In this document: piece by piece, positions 34,240 through 42,733 of the stretch
Layout of the letters: each line of letters begins with the position of its first letter
Numbering within the stretch: the stretch's first letter is position 1
From: Hydrogenovibrio sp965140365
Lineage (GTDB): Bacteria > Pseudomonadota > Gammaproteobacteria > Thiomicrospirales > Thiomicrospiraceae
NCBI GenBank assembly: GCA_965140365.1
Contig: OZ223196.1
Direction: 5' to 3' (one strand)
DNA length: 64,000 nt
Notes under the pieces: model-generated
What the model was told of the DNA's origin: nothing
The model's input: only the letters and a program-made list of their open reading frames with translations
Databases searched by the model: none
Made by a program: the position numbers and the translations under genes

Positions 34240-35058
34240 ATGAAAATCCTAGCCTTGAGTTTGTCTGTTATTGGCGTATTTTCCATTCAAACCTTTTCGG
34301 TTAATGCGCACGCCAGCGAGCAGGCGCTCGTTAAAAAATCGAATGCGCCTCATTACTCTTTACGCAAATACGCACACGTGCATACGTTTTACGATTTAAC
34401 GGCGGAAGAGGCGGTTAAAATCGGTTTGAAAGATAATATTCCACCGGCGGCGATATTGGCGATTGCGGGTTGGGAGTCCGGTTATGGGCAAGGCTATGTG
34501 GCGCAGATTACCGGCAATATTATGAGCTTGGGTGCGCGGAAGGGCGAGCCTGAGTTACCGCCGTTGACCTTGCCGAGAAATCGAGTCACCAATCAGATTA
34601 TGATTGATATCGACAAGGCGAAACGTCTGCCGAAAGATGAGGTGGTTTGGCAAAAAAGACCGCCGAGTTTGAAAAAAGATTATCGCCCGAAACCTTATGC
34701 GGGAACGGCCAATAATCTGTTGTATTTCAGAAATCATCCGCAAGCGTTAAAGCGGGCGTATGCAAATGTAATGCGGGATTTTTCCAGCAGTTGGATCAGT
34801 GACAAGTCCAAAGTGCCGGTGTTTTTGAAAGCGGCGGAGAACATGGACAAGCTGGTGAAACGTGACGGAAAAACGGCGTTATTGAACTGTCAGGTGGCGA
34901 AAGGTTTTGTGAAAAGTATTGGCGGTCAACCGAGAAGTTTTAACACCCGCCCGGCGTGGATTACGCACGTGAATAAAGTCATGGATAATGCGGGCTTGTG
35001 TCAGTTAACACAAGACGTCTATAAGGGTGAAAGCTTTAAACTGGCGTGGTTGCGTTAA
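34240..35058 (+). CDS. Exported glucosaminidase-domain protein (Bax-like)
   Basis: This 272-residue protein has a Sec signal peptide (about residues 1-25, ending NAHAS) and a mannosyl-glycoprotein endo-beta-N-acetylglucosaminidase-type domain. The likely catalytic glutamate is in IAGWESGYGQGYVAQ near residue 88. The family cleaves peptidoglycan glycan strands. The later SFNTRPAWITHVNKVM region resembles the closing part of Bax-type proteins. It stands alone, with a clear terminator at 35104-35131. Confidence 0.8.
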   Translation: MKILALSLSVIGVFSIQTFSVNAHASEQALVKKSNAPHYSLRKYAHVHTFYDLTAEEAVKIGLKDNIPPAAILAIAGWESGYGQGYVAQITGNIMSLGARKGEPELPPLTLPRNRVTNQIMIDIDKAKRLPKDEVVWQKRPPSLKKDYRPKPYAGTANNLLYFRNHPQALKRAYANVMRDFSSSWISDKSKVPVFLKAAENMDKLVKRDGKTALLNCQVAKGFVKSIGGQPRSFNTRPAWITHVNKVMDNAGLCQLTQDVYKGESFKLAWLR

Positions 35059-35103
35059 GCGCATCCGCTTGCCGTCGATTTTGTGGCATTTTGAAAAATA
35101 TTG

Positions 35104-35131
35104 AAAAACCACCAGGCCTGGTGGTTTTTTT
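35104..35131. terminator. Terminator after the glucosaminidase gene
   Basis: AAAAACCACCA pairs with TGGTGGTTTTT around CCAGGCCTGG (35112-35121). It also faces the convergent host-attachment-like gene. Confidence 0.9.
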
Positions 35132-35143
35132 ATGTCAGGCGTT

Positions 35144-35581
35144 TTAAAGTTCAAACGCTCCCATGATGCTGTCGACGTTTTGCCGGTTCAGATCTTTACC
35201 CAGAAACACTTTGATTTTGTTCAGGGTTGAATCACTGAGGTTGTCTTTAATTTGAGCGTGAATGGGTTTGGAAATGGAAACATAGAGTTTGCCGGGATGC
35301 TGTTTGGCGAAGTGGTTGATGAATTCCGCCAGGCTGTCGATTAGGCGGGTTTCCCGTTCCATTCCGCTTTTGGTTTCGAAGGTGCTGTGGCCGCCCGCCA
35401 CGGAATTGGAATAATCGCCGGCCTTGTCGCTATAAATTTCAGACAGTTTGGCGTGGCCTTCGATATTGTCAATAGATTGATAGTTCTGTAAAGAGTTGGT
35501 TTTTTGTTCTGTTTGCTGGACTGAAAAGACTTTCATGCTTCCTAAGTCCGCAAGGATAGCATAGCCGATCGTGGTGCTCAT
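35144..35581 (-). CDS. Host attachment protein family (AtsA-like)
   Basis: This 145-residue protein resembles the family named after proteins needed for attachment to host cells: an early ILADLGSMKVFSV strand, the central SDKAGDYSNSVAGGHSTFETKSGMERE segment, and the late IKVFLGKDLNRQNVDSI. The real biochemical role is not known, and many environmental bacteria carry it. ATG 35581 is preceded by the strong ribosome site AAAGGAGGTGATT, in which the alternative GTG start lies; the ATG is therefore preferred. Confidence 0.72.
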   Translation of the reverse strand: MSTTIGYAILADLGSMKVFSVQQTEQKTNSLQNYQSIDNIEGHAKLSEIYSDKAGDYSNSVAGGHSTFETKSGMERETRLIDSLAEFINHFAKQHPGKLYVSISKPIHAQIKDNLSDSTLNKIKVFLGKDLNRQNVDSIMGAFEL

Positions 35582-35780
35582 AATCACCTCCTTTGAGTTG
35601 GTGTGAATAAGACAATAAAAAGGCTAAAAGAATCATCTGCTTTCTATTCTAATCAAATCGAGTCAGACCACAATATAAATGATATTAACCATCACCGAAA
35701 TGGGCTCGATGGGGGGCCGATTAAAGGGTTAAGCCCGCGGCCAGGGCGGCTGAATTTGACTTCATTAAAATAGGATTGAG

Positions 35781-35805
35781 AAACCACCAGGCCTGGTGGT
35801 TTTTT
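35781..35805. terminator. CCAGGCCTGG terminator
   Basis: AAACCACCA pairs with TGGTGGTTT and is followed by T residues; the core is at 35787-35796. It lies past the end of the leftward small membrane protein gene (35839) but reads as a terminator on either strand. Confidence 0.8.
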
Positions 35806-35838
35806 GCACTTAATTACATTCTGGTTTCTGCTGAGCAA

Positions 35839-36180
35839 TTAAGTGAATACGTTTGTCACCCTGAACTTGCAATAAGCATAATAAAAAAACCTTCCTAGTA
35901 AATAATAAACAACAGCTAGTAGGGCAGACATGACTAAGAGACTAATGAGAATAAAGTAGATCACTTTCTTTTCAAAAAGATGGTTATACATATCTTCTTT
36001 CTCAGAAATTGAAGTGTCTCTTTGGAAATATCCATCAATTGATAAAAACCATTGATATTCAAGGTACTCGATGCTGTCGATGGTTGTGGTACTGATTTTA
36101 GGAACGGGCTGTAGGGTGACCGATGCCGTTAATATCCCAATAAAAATTAGGAAAGTAGAAATATTTAAAAACTTTTTCAT
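35839..36180 (-). CDS. Small hypothetical membrane protein
   Basis: This 113-residue protein has an N-terminal hydrophobic segment (FLNISTFLIFIGILTASV), which may be a signal anchor. A second segment follows near residues 75-97 (YFILISLLVMSALLAVVYYLL), with about 50 residues between. I recognise no family. It is AT-rich compared with the backbone. It stands alone between terminators; a ribosome-site-like GGGAGG lies eight bases before its ATG. Confidence 0.6.
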   Translation of the reverse strand: MKKFLNISTFLIFIGILTASVTLQPVPKISTTTIDSIEYLEYQWFLSIDGYFQRDTSISEKEDMYNHLFEKKVIYFILISLLVMSALLAVVYYLLGRFFYYAYCKFRVTNVFT

Positions 36181-36291
36181 GTTTGCCTCCCTTGTTAATA
36201 ACTATATGACCAACACATAAAACCATTTTTAATACAACATCCAGTGCCAGAATCGCGACCTAGATTTTTGATGTGTATATATTTACAACAG

Positions 36292-36528
36292 TCATAGACC
36301 AATTTTTAAACGTTTGTTGGCGGTTTGCACCGGGCTGGAGAGGGGAATGGCAAGACTTTCGTCGTTTTCCAGGGCCAGTACAATTTCCGTTTCCGTCAGG
36401 TCGATCATTTTGGCGGCGGTGACGTCGTTGCGGTTGGCAAAAGCGTGGGCGTAGCGCACCAGGGCATTGCCGTGGTCGTCATTCATGTGGCCGATAATGC
36501 GCTCAAGTTCTTCGGGGGTGATGCTCAT
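36292..36528 (-). CDS. DUF2470 domain protein
   Basis: This 78-residue protein matches the DUF2470 domain, which occurs as the C-terminal part of HugZ-type heme oxygenases. The hallmark HMNDDHGNALVRYAHAF is at residues 14-30. Without the N-terminal flavin-fold domain a heme-degrading role cannot be assumed. The ribosome site AAGGAG precedes the ATG. Confidence 0.82.
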   Translation of the reverse strand: MSITPEELERIIGHMNDDHGNALVRYAHAFANRNDVTAAKMIDLTETEIVLALENDESLAIPLSSPVQTANKRLKIGL

Positions 36529-36677
36529 GGTGTCTCCTTGCTCTGAGAGTGTCGTCGCCCTAGAATAATAAACCGTAGTTTATCAGACCATCCATATTAA
36601 AATATTCGACACAACTTTAAAACCCGTCCAAGGCTCACCGAGGAGTTTGACGGGTTTGTACGATGATGAGAGACAAT

Positions 36678-37331
36678 ATGAATTTAAATGACATTCTAAA
36701 TACCCGTTACGCGACCAAGAAATTCGACCCGACGAAACGTTTGGCCGACGAGCAGTTTGAGCAGGTGAAGGCGTTATTGCGCTTGAGCCCGTCGTCGGTG
36801 AATTCGCAGCCTTGGCATTTTGTGCTGGCGAGTTCGGCGGAGGGCAAGGCGCGTTTGGCGAAGGGCGCGGAAGGCGCTTATGCGGCGAATCATCCGAAAA
36901 TTATGGATGCGTCGCATGCGGTGCTATTTTGCGCCAAAACCGATATTTCCGATGCGTATTTGCAGAAGGTGACGGATCAGGAAGACGCCGACGGCCGTTT
37001 CCCGAAACCGGAAGCCAAAGAGATGGCGCTGAAAGTGCGCGGCTTCTATGCCGATTTACATCGCAAGGAATGGGACGACGTCGCTTGCTGGACGGAAAAG
37101 CAGGTGTATTTGAATATCGGCAATCTGTTGCTGGGCGCGGGCATGTTGGGCATTGATGCGGTGCCGATTGAAGGCGTGGATTTGGAGGTGTTGAATCAGG
37201 AATTTGAGTTACCGAGCCAAGGGCTTACGGCCGTGGCGGTGGTGGCACTGGGCTTCCATGCCGAAGACGATTTCAATGCGCAGTTGCCGAAATCGCGTTT
37301 TTCCGAAGACGAATTGTTTACGCTGCTGTAA
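36678..37331 (+). CDS. nfsB: Oxygen-insensitive NAD(P)H nitroreductase (NfsB-like)
   Basis: This FMN-dependent nitroreductase has 217 residues from ATG 36678 (preceded by GAGAG); an ATG at 36663 is also in frame. The family signature RYATKKFDPTKRLADEQFE is at the start, SPSSVNSQPWHFVLASS carries the FMN contacts, and the late region AVVALGFHAEDDFN...LPKSRF is typical. It reduces nitroaromatics and quinones; the natural substrate is unclear. It is divergent from the DUF2470 gene. Confidence 0.9.
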   Translation: MNLNDILNTRYATKKFDPTKRLADEQFEQVKALLRLSPSSVNSQPWHFVLASSAEGKARLAKGAEGAYAANHPKIMDASHAVLFCAKTDISDAYLQKVTDQEDADGRFPKPEAKEMALKVRGFYADLHRKEWDDVACWTEKQVYLNIGNLLLGAGMLGIDAVPIEGVDLEVLNQEFELPSQGLTAVAVVALGFHAEDDFNAQLPKSRFSEDELFTLL

Positions 37332-37538
37332 AATTTCAAAAACTAAACAACAAGCCTAACAAACTCGAAATACTTCAAAAACGGCTAAGGTGGGAAATAG
37401 TGTAATTTACTAAGCCCTGTTTGGCTGTTTTGCCTATATAGTTTGTTTGATATGCGTTATTTACTATTCGAAACAATTGGCCATTAATTTCTTAACAAGC
37501 ACGTCAGTATGCGCTTGTTATAACTTGTTGAGCTGGTA

Positions 37539-38030
37539 TCAATGCACGATTGTTTGTAACCCATTATAGATGCCATGAATAGCCGTGACGATGAATAGGG
37601 CTTGAATGCGGGAAACCTTGGACCACACGAGAAAAGATAATGTGAAGATGAAAAATGGAATAAACACACTTACCCACCAGTAGTAAATGAATAATGAATG
37701 GATAAATGCCCAAAATATTGCGTTAACCAGTGCAATGGAAAGGAAGTTGTTCATGAATCTTTGGGTAAGAAATAGGATAGGCATCATTAGTAACGTTTCA
37801 ATAAAGGGGTCGATAGTTGTTGCTAATACAATATCGATGACATCTACCGTTCTTTCGTTAGCGGTTTCTTCAAATAAGATATTTTTTAAAAAGGTTGGTA
37901 TATAGTTTATGACTACAATTAAAGCTGCAGTTTTTAAAATGTAAACTAATGGGCTTTTGTCGACGTTAAATAAGAAAGATTGTTGTAACTTTTTTTGGAC
38001 GGTTATTCCTATTGTATGGTTGGGCGACAT
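37539..38030 (-). CDS. Membrane protein resembling CPBP intramembrane proteases
   Basis: This 163-residue protein has about four hydrophobic segments. It recalls the CPBP (CAAX protease/bacteriocin-processing) family, with FIETLLMMPILFLTQRF in place of motif 1 (normally EExxxR), NAIFWAFIHSLF as the FxxxH motif 2, and AIHGIYNG as motif 3 with its histidine. Motif 1 has ET instead of EE and lacks the arginine at the usual place, so activity is doubtful. The start overlaps the preceding gene by 22 bases. The sequence is very AT-rich. Confidence 0.55.
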   Translation of the reverse strand: MSPNHTIGITVQKKLQQSFLFNVDKSPLVYILKTAALIVVINYIPTFLKNILFEETANERTVDVIDIVLATTIDPFIETLLMMPILFLTQRFMNNFLSIALVNAIFWAFIHSLFIYYWWVSVFIPFFIFTLSFLVWSKVSRIQALFIVTAIHGIYNGLQTIVH

Positions 38031-38890
38031 AAATAATCCAAGTTGGCCTCCGTCAGGAGGGAGTTTACAATCTGTTGATTTTCTTTAGGTAATTCGTTTA
38101 TTCTCTCACAGTTTGGGATTGAACCATGATTAATAAGTTTATTATATATATCAATGTTATTTCCTAAGAAATAGGAGTCATTGATTAATATCTCGGTGAT
38201 AATGTTGGTTTCTTTTCCGTTATATTTCTGGTTTCCAAAGTTAAATCCTAAACTGGCTAAATAATCTATTCCTTCTGTACCATAGCGCGTTGAAATTTTT
38301 CTTGTTAAATCAAATTGATAATTATCTTTAATGGCGTAACCGTATTGAACTAGAATGTGTAACTTTTTGAGGTCTGTAGCAGCAGAGTGTATAAGTAGGT
38401 CTGAAAAGGGGTAGCCTTTTGATAGCATGTTTTTGAACAATTCCATGGGCATATTACGAATGACCATCTGTAGGGGGTAAAGCCTGCGACCAGAGGGAGC
38501 ACAATAATATTTTGAGTTTTCCTTTACGCTAAGTTGGAGTTGATTAAATGGTTCCCAGTTATTTTTAATGTTTGCTTGTTGGATGGCAAATAAATAGGAA
38601 TCAAATGTTTTTTGAGCTATTTGGATACAATTTTTTGTGTCGTTAGTTTTTATGTCTTGATAAAGTTGTTTTGATCTTGTCTTTTTTTTAGGCAATTGTT
38701 GGAGTATTTTATTTTGTTTTATATCAAGATGGCTATTTTCTGTGTTTTGCCTTATGCCTAAGGCAGATGGAGCAGGTTTAAAAAATAATATGCTGTTAAA
38801 CTCATATTCTTTGTTTATGAACTTGTAAATTATAAAAATAACAAAGATAAAAATAACCACCTTTATGCTACTAAGTGTCGTTTTTCGCAT
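38009..38890 (-). CDS. Membrane-anchored hypothetical protein with ankyrin-like segments
   Basis: This 293-residue protein has one N-terminal membrane segment (about residues 9-25). The larger part is outside or inside depending on topology, with helical repeats that recall degenerate ankyrin repeats, for example YPLQMVIRNMPMELFKNML and LLIHSAATDLKKLHILVQYGY (about 145-205). It is the middle of a three-gene AT-rich cassette, starting 28 bases after the Tat-exported gene. I recognise no specific function. Confidence 0.6.
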   Translation of the reverse strand: MRKTTLSSIKVVIFIFVIFIIYKFINKEYEFNSILFFKPAPSALGIRQNTENSHLDIKQNKILQQLPKKKTRSKQLYQDIKTNDTKNCIQIAQKTFDSYLFAIQQANIKNNWEPFNQLQLSVKENSKYYCAPSGRRLYPLQMVIRNMPMELFKNMLSKGYPFSDLLIHSAATDLKKLHILVQYGYAIKDNYQFDLTRKISTRYGTEGIDYLASLGFNFGNQKYNGKETNIITEILINDSYFLGNNIDIYNKLINHGSIPNCERINELPKENQQIVNSLLTEANLDYLCRPTIQ

Positions 38891-38918
38891 TTGTCATGAT
38901 TTTGAAATTGATTTGGTT

Positions 38919-39278
38919 TTAACGTCGATTGATAGCACCAGCAGGACAAACATCTTCGGCTACCTCAGGTTCACTAGTCGGGATTGAGGGAGCAGTATCG
39001 ATACACTCGGTGCACGTTGGAACTCCATTCTCATTTTCTGAAGTACATTTTAGTTCATCCACAAACCAGCCTTCTACATCCTTGAATAACATACGTAATT
39101 GATAAACAAATTCTGCCCAATCAGTTTCTGCTCTAGCCTGTTTGTATGGAACAAGAGATAAAACACCTAGCGCAATAGGCAATGCAGTTGCCTTTAATAT
39201 AAATCGTCTACTTCTTTTACATGGCTCTTTGCGTTGTCCACTTTTTACTTCAACAGGAATTTCGATTGCTTTCTTCAT
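38919..39278 (-). CDS. Small Tat-exported four-cysteine protein
   Basis: This 119-residue protein has the twin-arginine motif SRRFILK at residues 23-29, a hydrophobic stretch and an ARA cleavage site near 50. That leaves a mature chain of about 69 residues with four cysteines (78, 89, 92, 111). The last lies in CPAGAI, which resembles the end of a ferredoxin cluster motif (CPxGAI). Tat export plus four cysteines suggests a cofactor inserted before export, perhaps iron-sulfur; this is inference. The spacing does not fit HiPIP. It is the first gene of the AT-rich cassette. Confidence 0.6.
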   Translation of the reverse strand: MKKAIEIPVEVKSGQRKEPCKRSRRFILKATALPIALGVLSLVPYKQARAETDWAEFVYQLRMLFKDVEGWFVDELKCTSENENGVPTCTECIDTAPSIPTSEPEVAEDVCPAGAINRR

Positions 39279-39691
39279 GTTTGCACCTCGTTTTGAATTG
39301 AAGTTCTTATTTATAAGTAATTTTGTTAGTAATTTTTAGTATTATTTTTGGTTAATACTAATGTAATGGATTCTTATTTTCAAATTATTTTTGGAGTAGC
39401 TTTAGTTGATGGGTCAATACTTTTTAAAGTTTTAAAAAACTATTTAACGTTTGAAGTCACCTAGCTTATTTTGCCTTCTAAAGGCATAAAATTAATATAG
39501 TTCTTATGGCTACCTGGGGTAATTCCACTTTCATAGAATTTATCTAGGATGAGATTTAATTGAGTATTAAATTTGAAAGAGATAGTTTTGGCTGTTTTTT
39601 TGATTGCTTACTTCCAGTTCGTCAATTTCTTCTATAATCCATTGAAACGGTTTGAAACCATTTTACTTTTTTATTGGGACAGGTGAATCAC
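39279..39691. other. AT-rich non-coding gap
   Basis: About 410 bases between the divergent cassette and the DUF6790-like gene hold no convincing gene, repeat or RNA. The high AT content continues the character of the cassette to its left, and the return to backbone composition happens close to 39690. Confidence 0.5.
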
Positions 39692-40213
39692 ATGGGTGAA
39701 CTGATTAAATTGGCGTTGAGTAATTTCCCGTTAACGGCCTTTATTTTAGGGTTACTGAGTGCGGCGGTGTCGTTGGCGCTGTATGCGCGAACCCAACCGT
39801 TGAACCAAGCGGTAGTGATGGAGCGGGTGTTTGCGTATTTTATGCTGTTTGCGGTGGGCATCGCTTATTTATACAACTTTGTGATTCATGTGTTTTTCGC
39901 GGAGATGGCAGCGCATTTCATCGGCTGGCCGAACAGCCCCTTCCAGTACGAAGTAGGGTTTGCCAGTTTGGGCTTCGGCATTGTGGGCGTGTTGGCGTTT
40001 CGTCAAAGCTGGTCGTTTCGAGCGGCGGCGATTACCGGCCCGGCGTTTTTCACTTGGGGCGCGGCGGGGGGCCATGTCTATCAAATCCTCGCGCACCATA
40101 ACTTCGCACCGGGCAATGCGGGCGTGGTATTGTGGACGGATATTTTCCTGCCGGTTGTGGCCTATGGCTTGTTGTATTGGCAATATCGGGTAATGAAATC
40201 GCAGTCGGCCTAA
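39692..40213 (+). CDS. DUF6790-like integral membrane protein
   Basis: This 173-residue protein has about five hydrophobic segments and resembles the DUF6790 family of unknown function, with the conserved-looking FASLGFGIVGVLAF and GAAGGHVYQIL segments. I chose ATG 39692, preceded by AGGTGA, over a TTG at 39674. It runs 42 bases ahead of the lipocalin gene and may be transcribed with it. Confidence 0.65.
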   Translation: MGELIKLALSNFPLTAFILGLLSAAVSLALYARTQPLNQAVVMERVFAYFMLFAVGIAYLYNFVIHVFFAEMAAHFIGWPNSPFQYEVGFASLGFGIVGVLAFRQSWSFRAAAITGPAFFTWGAAGGHVYQILAHHNFAPGNAGVVLWTDIFLPVVAYGLLYWQYRVMKSQSA

Positions 40214-40255
40214 GCGCTGGTCTCGTCTGATGGGGCATCGAAGGAAGGAGGCATT

Positions 40256-40807
40256 ATGTCATTTTTAAAATGGACCGCATTGTTGGTTTTGTTGTTGATG
40301 CAAGCCGCTTGCACAAGTGTGCCGGATAAGGTGACACCGGTGCAGGGGTTTGATTTATCGCGCTATTTAGGAAAATGGTATGAGGTCGCCCGGTTGGATC
40401 ACAGTTTTGAGCGGGGGCTGGTGGATGTGAGCGCCACTTATTCCATGCGGGAAGATGGTGGCGTTAAAGTGGTTAACCGAGGGATGAATGCCGAGACTGG
40501 CGAGCCGAAAGAGGCGGTGGGAAAAGCCTATTTCGTGGGCGCGGAAAATGTCGGTCGCTTAAAGGTATCGTTTTTCGGGCCGTTTTACGGCGGTTATAAC
40601 ATTGCTAAATTGACGGACGATTACAGCATGGTGTTGGTGGTGGGGCCGACGTTGGATTATGCATGGATTCTGGCGCGCTCGCCAAAGCCGGACCCTGATC
40701 AGTGTCGTGCTTTTTATGACTCGGCCAAGCAAATCGGCATTCCAGAAAAGCAGTGGATTCGTTTAATCGACTGCGGCTTGCCGGCCACCTTAAAAACCGC
40801 TTCTTAG
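40256..40807 (+). CDS. Lipocalin family lipoprotein (Blc-like)
   Basis: This 183-residue bacterial lipocalin is exported by a lipoprotein signal (lipobox LMQAAC, cysteine at 19). The lipocalin signature GFDLSRYLGKWYEVARLDHSFERG is present near residue 30, and VLVVGPTLDYAWILARSP near 130 is the usual strand G-H region. Family members bind lysophospholipids and are induced by stress. The ribosome site AAGGAGG precedes the ATG. Confidence 0.9.
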   Translation: MSFLKWTALLVLLLMQAACTSVPDKVTPVQGFDLSRYLGKWYEVARLDHSFERGLVDVSATYSMREDGGVKVVNRGMNAETGEPKEAVGKAYFVGAENVGRLKVSFFGPFYGGYNIAKLTDDYSMVLVVGPTLDYAWILARSPKPDPDQCRAFYDSAKQIGIPEKQWIRLIDCGLPATLKTAS

Positions 40808-40917
40808 CGGTCGATGTGTGATTTGAGTATTTTGTGCTTTGAAGAAAAATGTTATCAAAAATGTTATCCTTCCCAATATTAAATGATTTTCAATATCAAA
40901 TGAATGATTAAGTTATT

Positions 40918-41511
40918 ATGTGGAACGACACTTACGATACGGAACACTACGTTTACGGCACCGAGCCGAATGATTTTTTACGGGAACAGGTCCACCATTT
41001 GCCGAAAGGCAAAGTGTTGTGCCTGGCGGAAGGCGAAGGACGCAATGCGGTTTTTCTGGCCAAGTTAGGCTATGACGTGACGGCGGTGGATTTATCCGAC
41101 GTTGGCTTGCAAAAAGCCGAACGGCTGGCCGAAGAAAACCAAGTGGAAATTGAAACCGTTTGTGCCGACTTGGCGCATTTTGATTTGGGAGAGGAAGTCT
41201 GGGACGGCATCGTGTCGATTTTCTGCCATTTGCCGTCGGCATTACGGGCGGATGTGTATCACCGCGTGCAAACCGCTTTGAAGCCGAATGGCGTGTTTTT
41301 GGTGGAAGGCTATACTCCGTTGCAATTGTCTTATAAAACCGGCGGACCGCCAGTGGCGGAAATGATGGTATCGCAAAGCGTTTTGGAACAGGAATTGCCG
41401 CAAATGACCTTTCGGCATTTATCGGAGCTGGAGCGCCATGTTGTGGAAGGCACCAATCACACCGGACTGGGGCACGTGGTGCAGTGTATCGGAGTGAAAA
41501 ACGCCGGCTAG
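40918..41511 (+). CDS. Class I SAM-dependent methyltransferase
   Basis: This 197-residue methyltransferase has the SAM-binding motif VLCLAEGEGRNAVFLAKLGYDVTAVDLS near residues 33-60 and a WDGIVSIFCHLP segment near 100, which is the motif II/III area. It is similar in layout to TehB-like and thiol methyltransferases, but the substrate cannot be read from sequence. It opens at ATG 40918 after a 110-bp AT-rich gap that includes possible promoter sequence. Confidence 0.85.
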   Translation: MWNDTYDTEHYVYGTEPNDFLREQVHHLPKGKVLCLAEGEGRNAVFLAKLGYDVTAVDLSDVGLQKAERLAEENQVEIETVCADLAHFDLGEEVWDGIVSIFCHLPSALRADVYHRVQTALKPNGVFLVEGYTPLQLSYKTGGPPVAEMMVSQSVLEQELPQMTFRHLSELERHVVEGTNHTGLGHVVQCIGVKNAG

Positions 41512-41646
41512 GAGGCTGGGAAACCCGAAGGGACTCGGAAACGGTTCGGCCGTTTCAGGCGGTAAAGCAGGAACGGCCGGTCATCAAATGATGATGGGAA
41601 CACTTTCGTTGGTTTTGGAGGTGTTTTCAAGGTAGGAGATAAAAAT

Positions 41647-41967
41647 ATGAAAATCGCTTTTTCGAGTCCGAATGGAAAAACCTTGGCCGGGCATGCCGGT
41701 AAATGTCCGGGTTTTGTGGTGATGGAGGTGAACGGCGGGGAAGTCGTCGCCTCTGAGCGAGTGAAGTTGGCGAAAGACCAAGTCTTCAGCCAGTTAGCCG
41801 GGCCTTTGTCGACGTTGCCAGAACACCCGTTGCAGGGCATTGATAAACTGGTCACTCAAGGGTGCGGTGAAGGGTTGGTTCGGCGTTTAGCCGGTGATGG
41901 CATTGAAGTGATTATCACCGACGCGGACACGCCGGAAGCGTTTATGGAAACGCTGGCCAAAGGGTAG
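41647..41967 (+). CDS. NifX/NifB C-terminal-like dinitrogenase iron-molybdenum cofactor protein
   Basis: This 106-residue protein is similar to the NifB/NifX domain that binds iron-sulfur or FeMo cofactors. It begins MKIAFSSPNGKTLAGHAGKCPGF and has the typical DKLVTQGCGEGLVRRLAGDGIEV segment. No nitrogenase gene is in the window. Stand-alone members are common in non-diazotrophs and their role is not established. It follows the methyltransferase gene by 135 bases. Confidence 0.82.
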   Translation: MKIAFSSPNGKTLAGHAGKCPGFVVMEVNGGEVVASERVKLAKDQVFSQLAGPLSTLPEHPLQGIDKLVTQGCGEGLVRRLAGDGIEVIITDADTPEAFMETLAKG

Positions 41968-42132
41968 ATGTCATGGGCCTGTCGGGCTTGAGGGCATTAT
42001 TTAATTAAACTATTGCTACGATTAAAATTCTTTACATGAGCGATGGCTTGAATTGCTTGTTGTTTCGGTGATTTTCTGTCAAGATTAAATCGAAGATTAA
42101 TCAATATAACGTAATGTAACGGAGAAAAGGAT

Positions 42133-42582
42133 ATGTCTGTTATTAACCAGCTAAAAACCATCCAAGCGGATGCGCACGCTTATTATCTACAATTGCACCA
42201 AATCCACTGGTTGGTTCAGGGAACGCGATTTAAAGCCATGCACGAGATGACGGAAGGCTACTATGAGCGTATGTCGGAATTGTATGACGACGCGGCCGAG
42301 CGTTTGTTGCAGAAAGGCGCTTTGCCATTGTTGAACTTGGATGAGTTAAAGGATGCCAGCACGCTTCCGGCGTTGATGGAAACGCGTTTTGATGAAAAAG
42401 CGGTCTTGGCTTATGTGGAGTCCATGCTGGCGCATTGGATTAAAGCGTTTAAAGCCTTGGCCGAAGCCGCCGAAGCGGAAGATGACCGTGTCACCACGGC
42501 CATTGCCGACGAGCAGATGGAAGTGTTGGAAAAAGACGACTGGATGTTGAAAGCGACGAAAGGCGAAGCGGTTTATAAATAA
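42133..42582 (+). CDS. Dps-family DNA-binding ferritin-like protein
   Basis: This 149-residue ferritin-like protein of the Dps family stores iron and protects DNA from peroxide. The ferroxidase-site residues of the family are in LHQIHWLVQGTRFKAMHEM and YYERMSELYDDAAERLL. The ribosome site GGAGAAAAGGA is upstream. It is followed by a strong hairpin terminator. No OxyR-like operator was identified. Confidence 0.88.
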   Translation: MSVINQLKTIQADAHAYYLQLHQIHWLVQGTRFKAMHEMTEGYYERMSELYDDAAERLLQKGALPLLNLDELKDASTLPALMETRFDEKAVLAYVESMLAHWIKAFKALAEAAEAEDDRVTTAIADEQMEVLEKDDWMLKATKGEAVYK

Positions 42583-42639
42583 GCGCAAAGCCATCCGGTG
42601 AAAACGACGGGGCGCTTTGTGCTCCGGTTGTTTCAATCG

Positions 42640-42680
42640 AAAAAGCCACGCATGATGATTTTATTTATGCGTGGCTTTTT
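42640..42680 (+). terminator. Terminator after the Dps gene
   Basis: AAAAAGCCACGCAT pairs with ATGCGTGGCTTTTT across about 13 bases. A CCAGGCCTGG copy at 42704-42713 follows, before the convergent deaminase gene. Confidence 0.88.
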
Positions 42681-42733
42681 GGGTTTCAGTCAGACCAAAA
42701 CCGCCAGGCCTGGTGGAAACCGTTATAACCCGC

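Noticed and set aside
38919..39278. High-potential iron-sulfur protein (HiPIP)
   Set aside because: Tat export and four cysteines fit, but the spacing C-x10-C-x2-C-x18-C does not match the HiPIP pattern.
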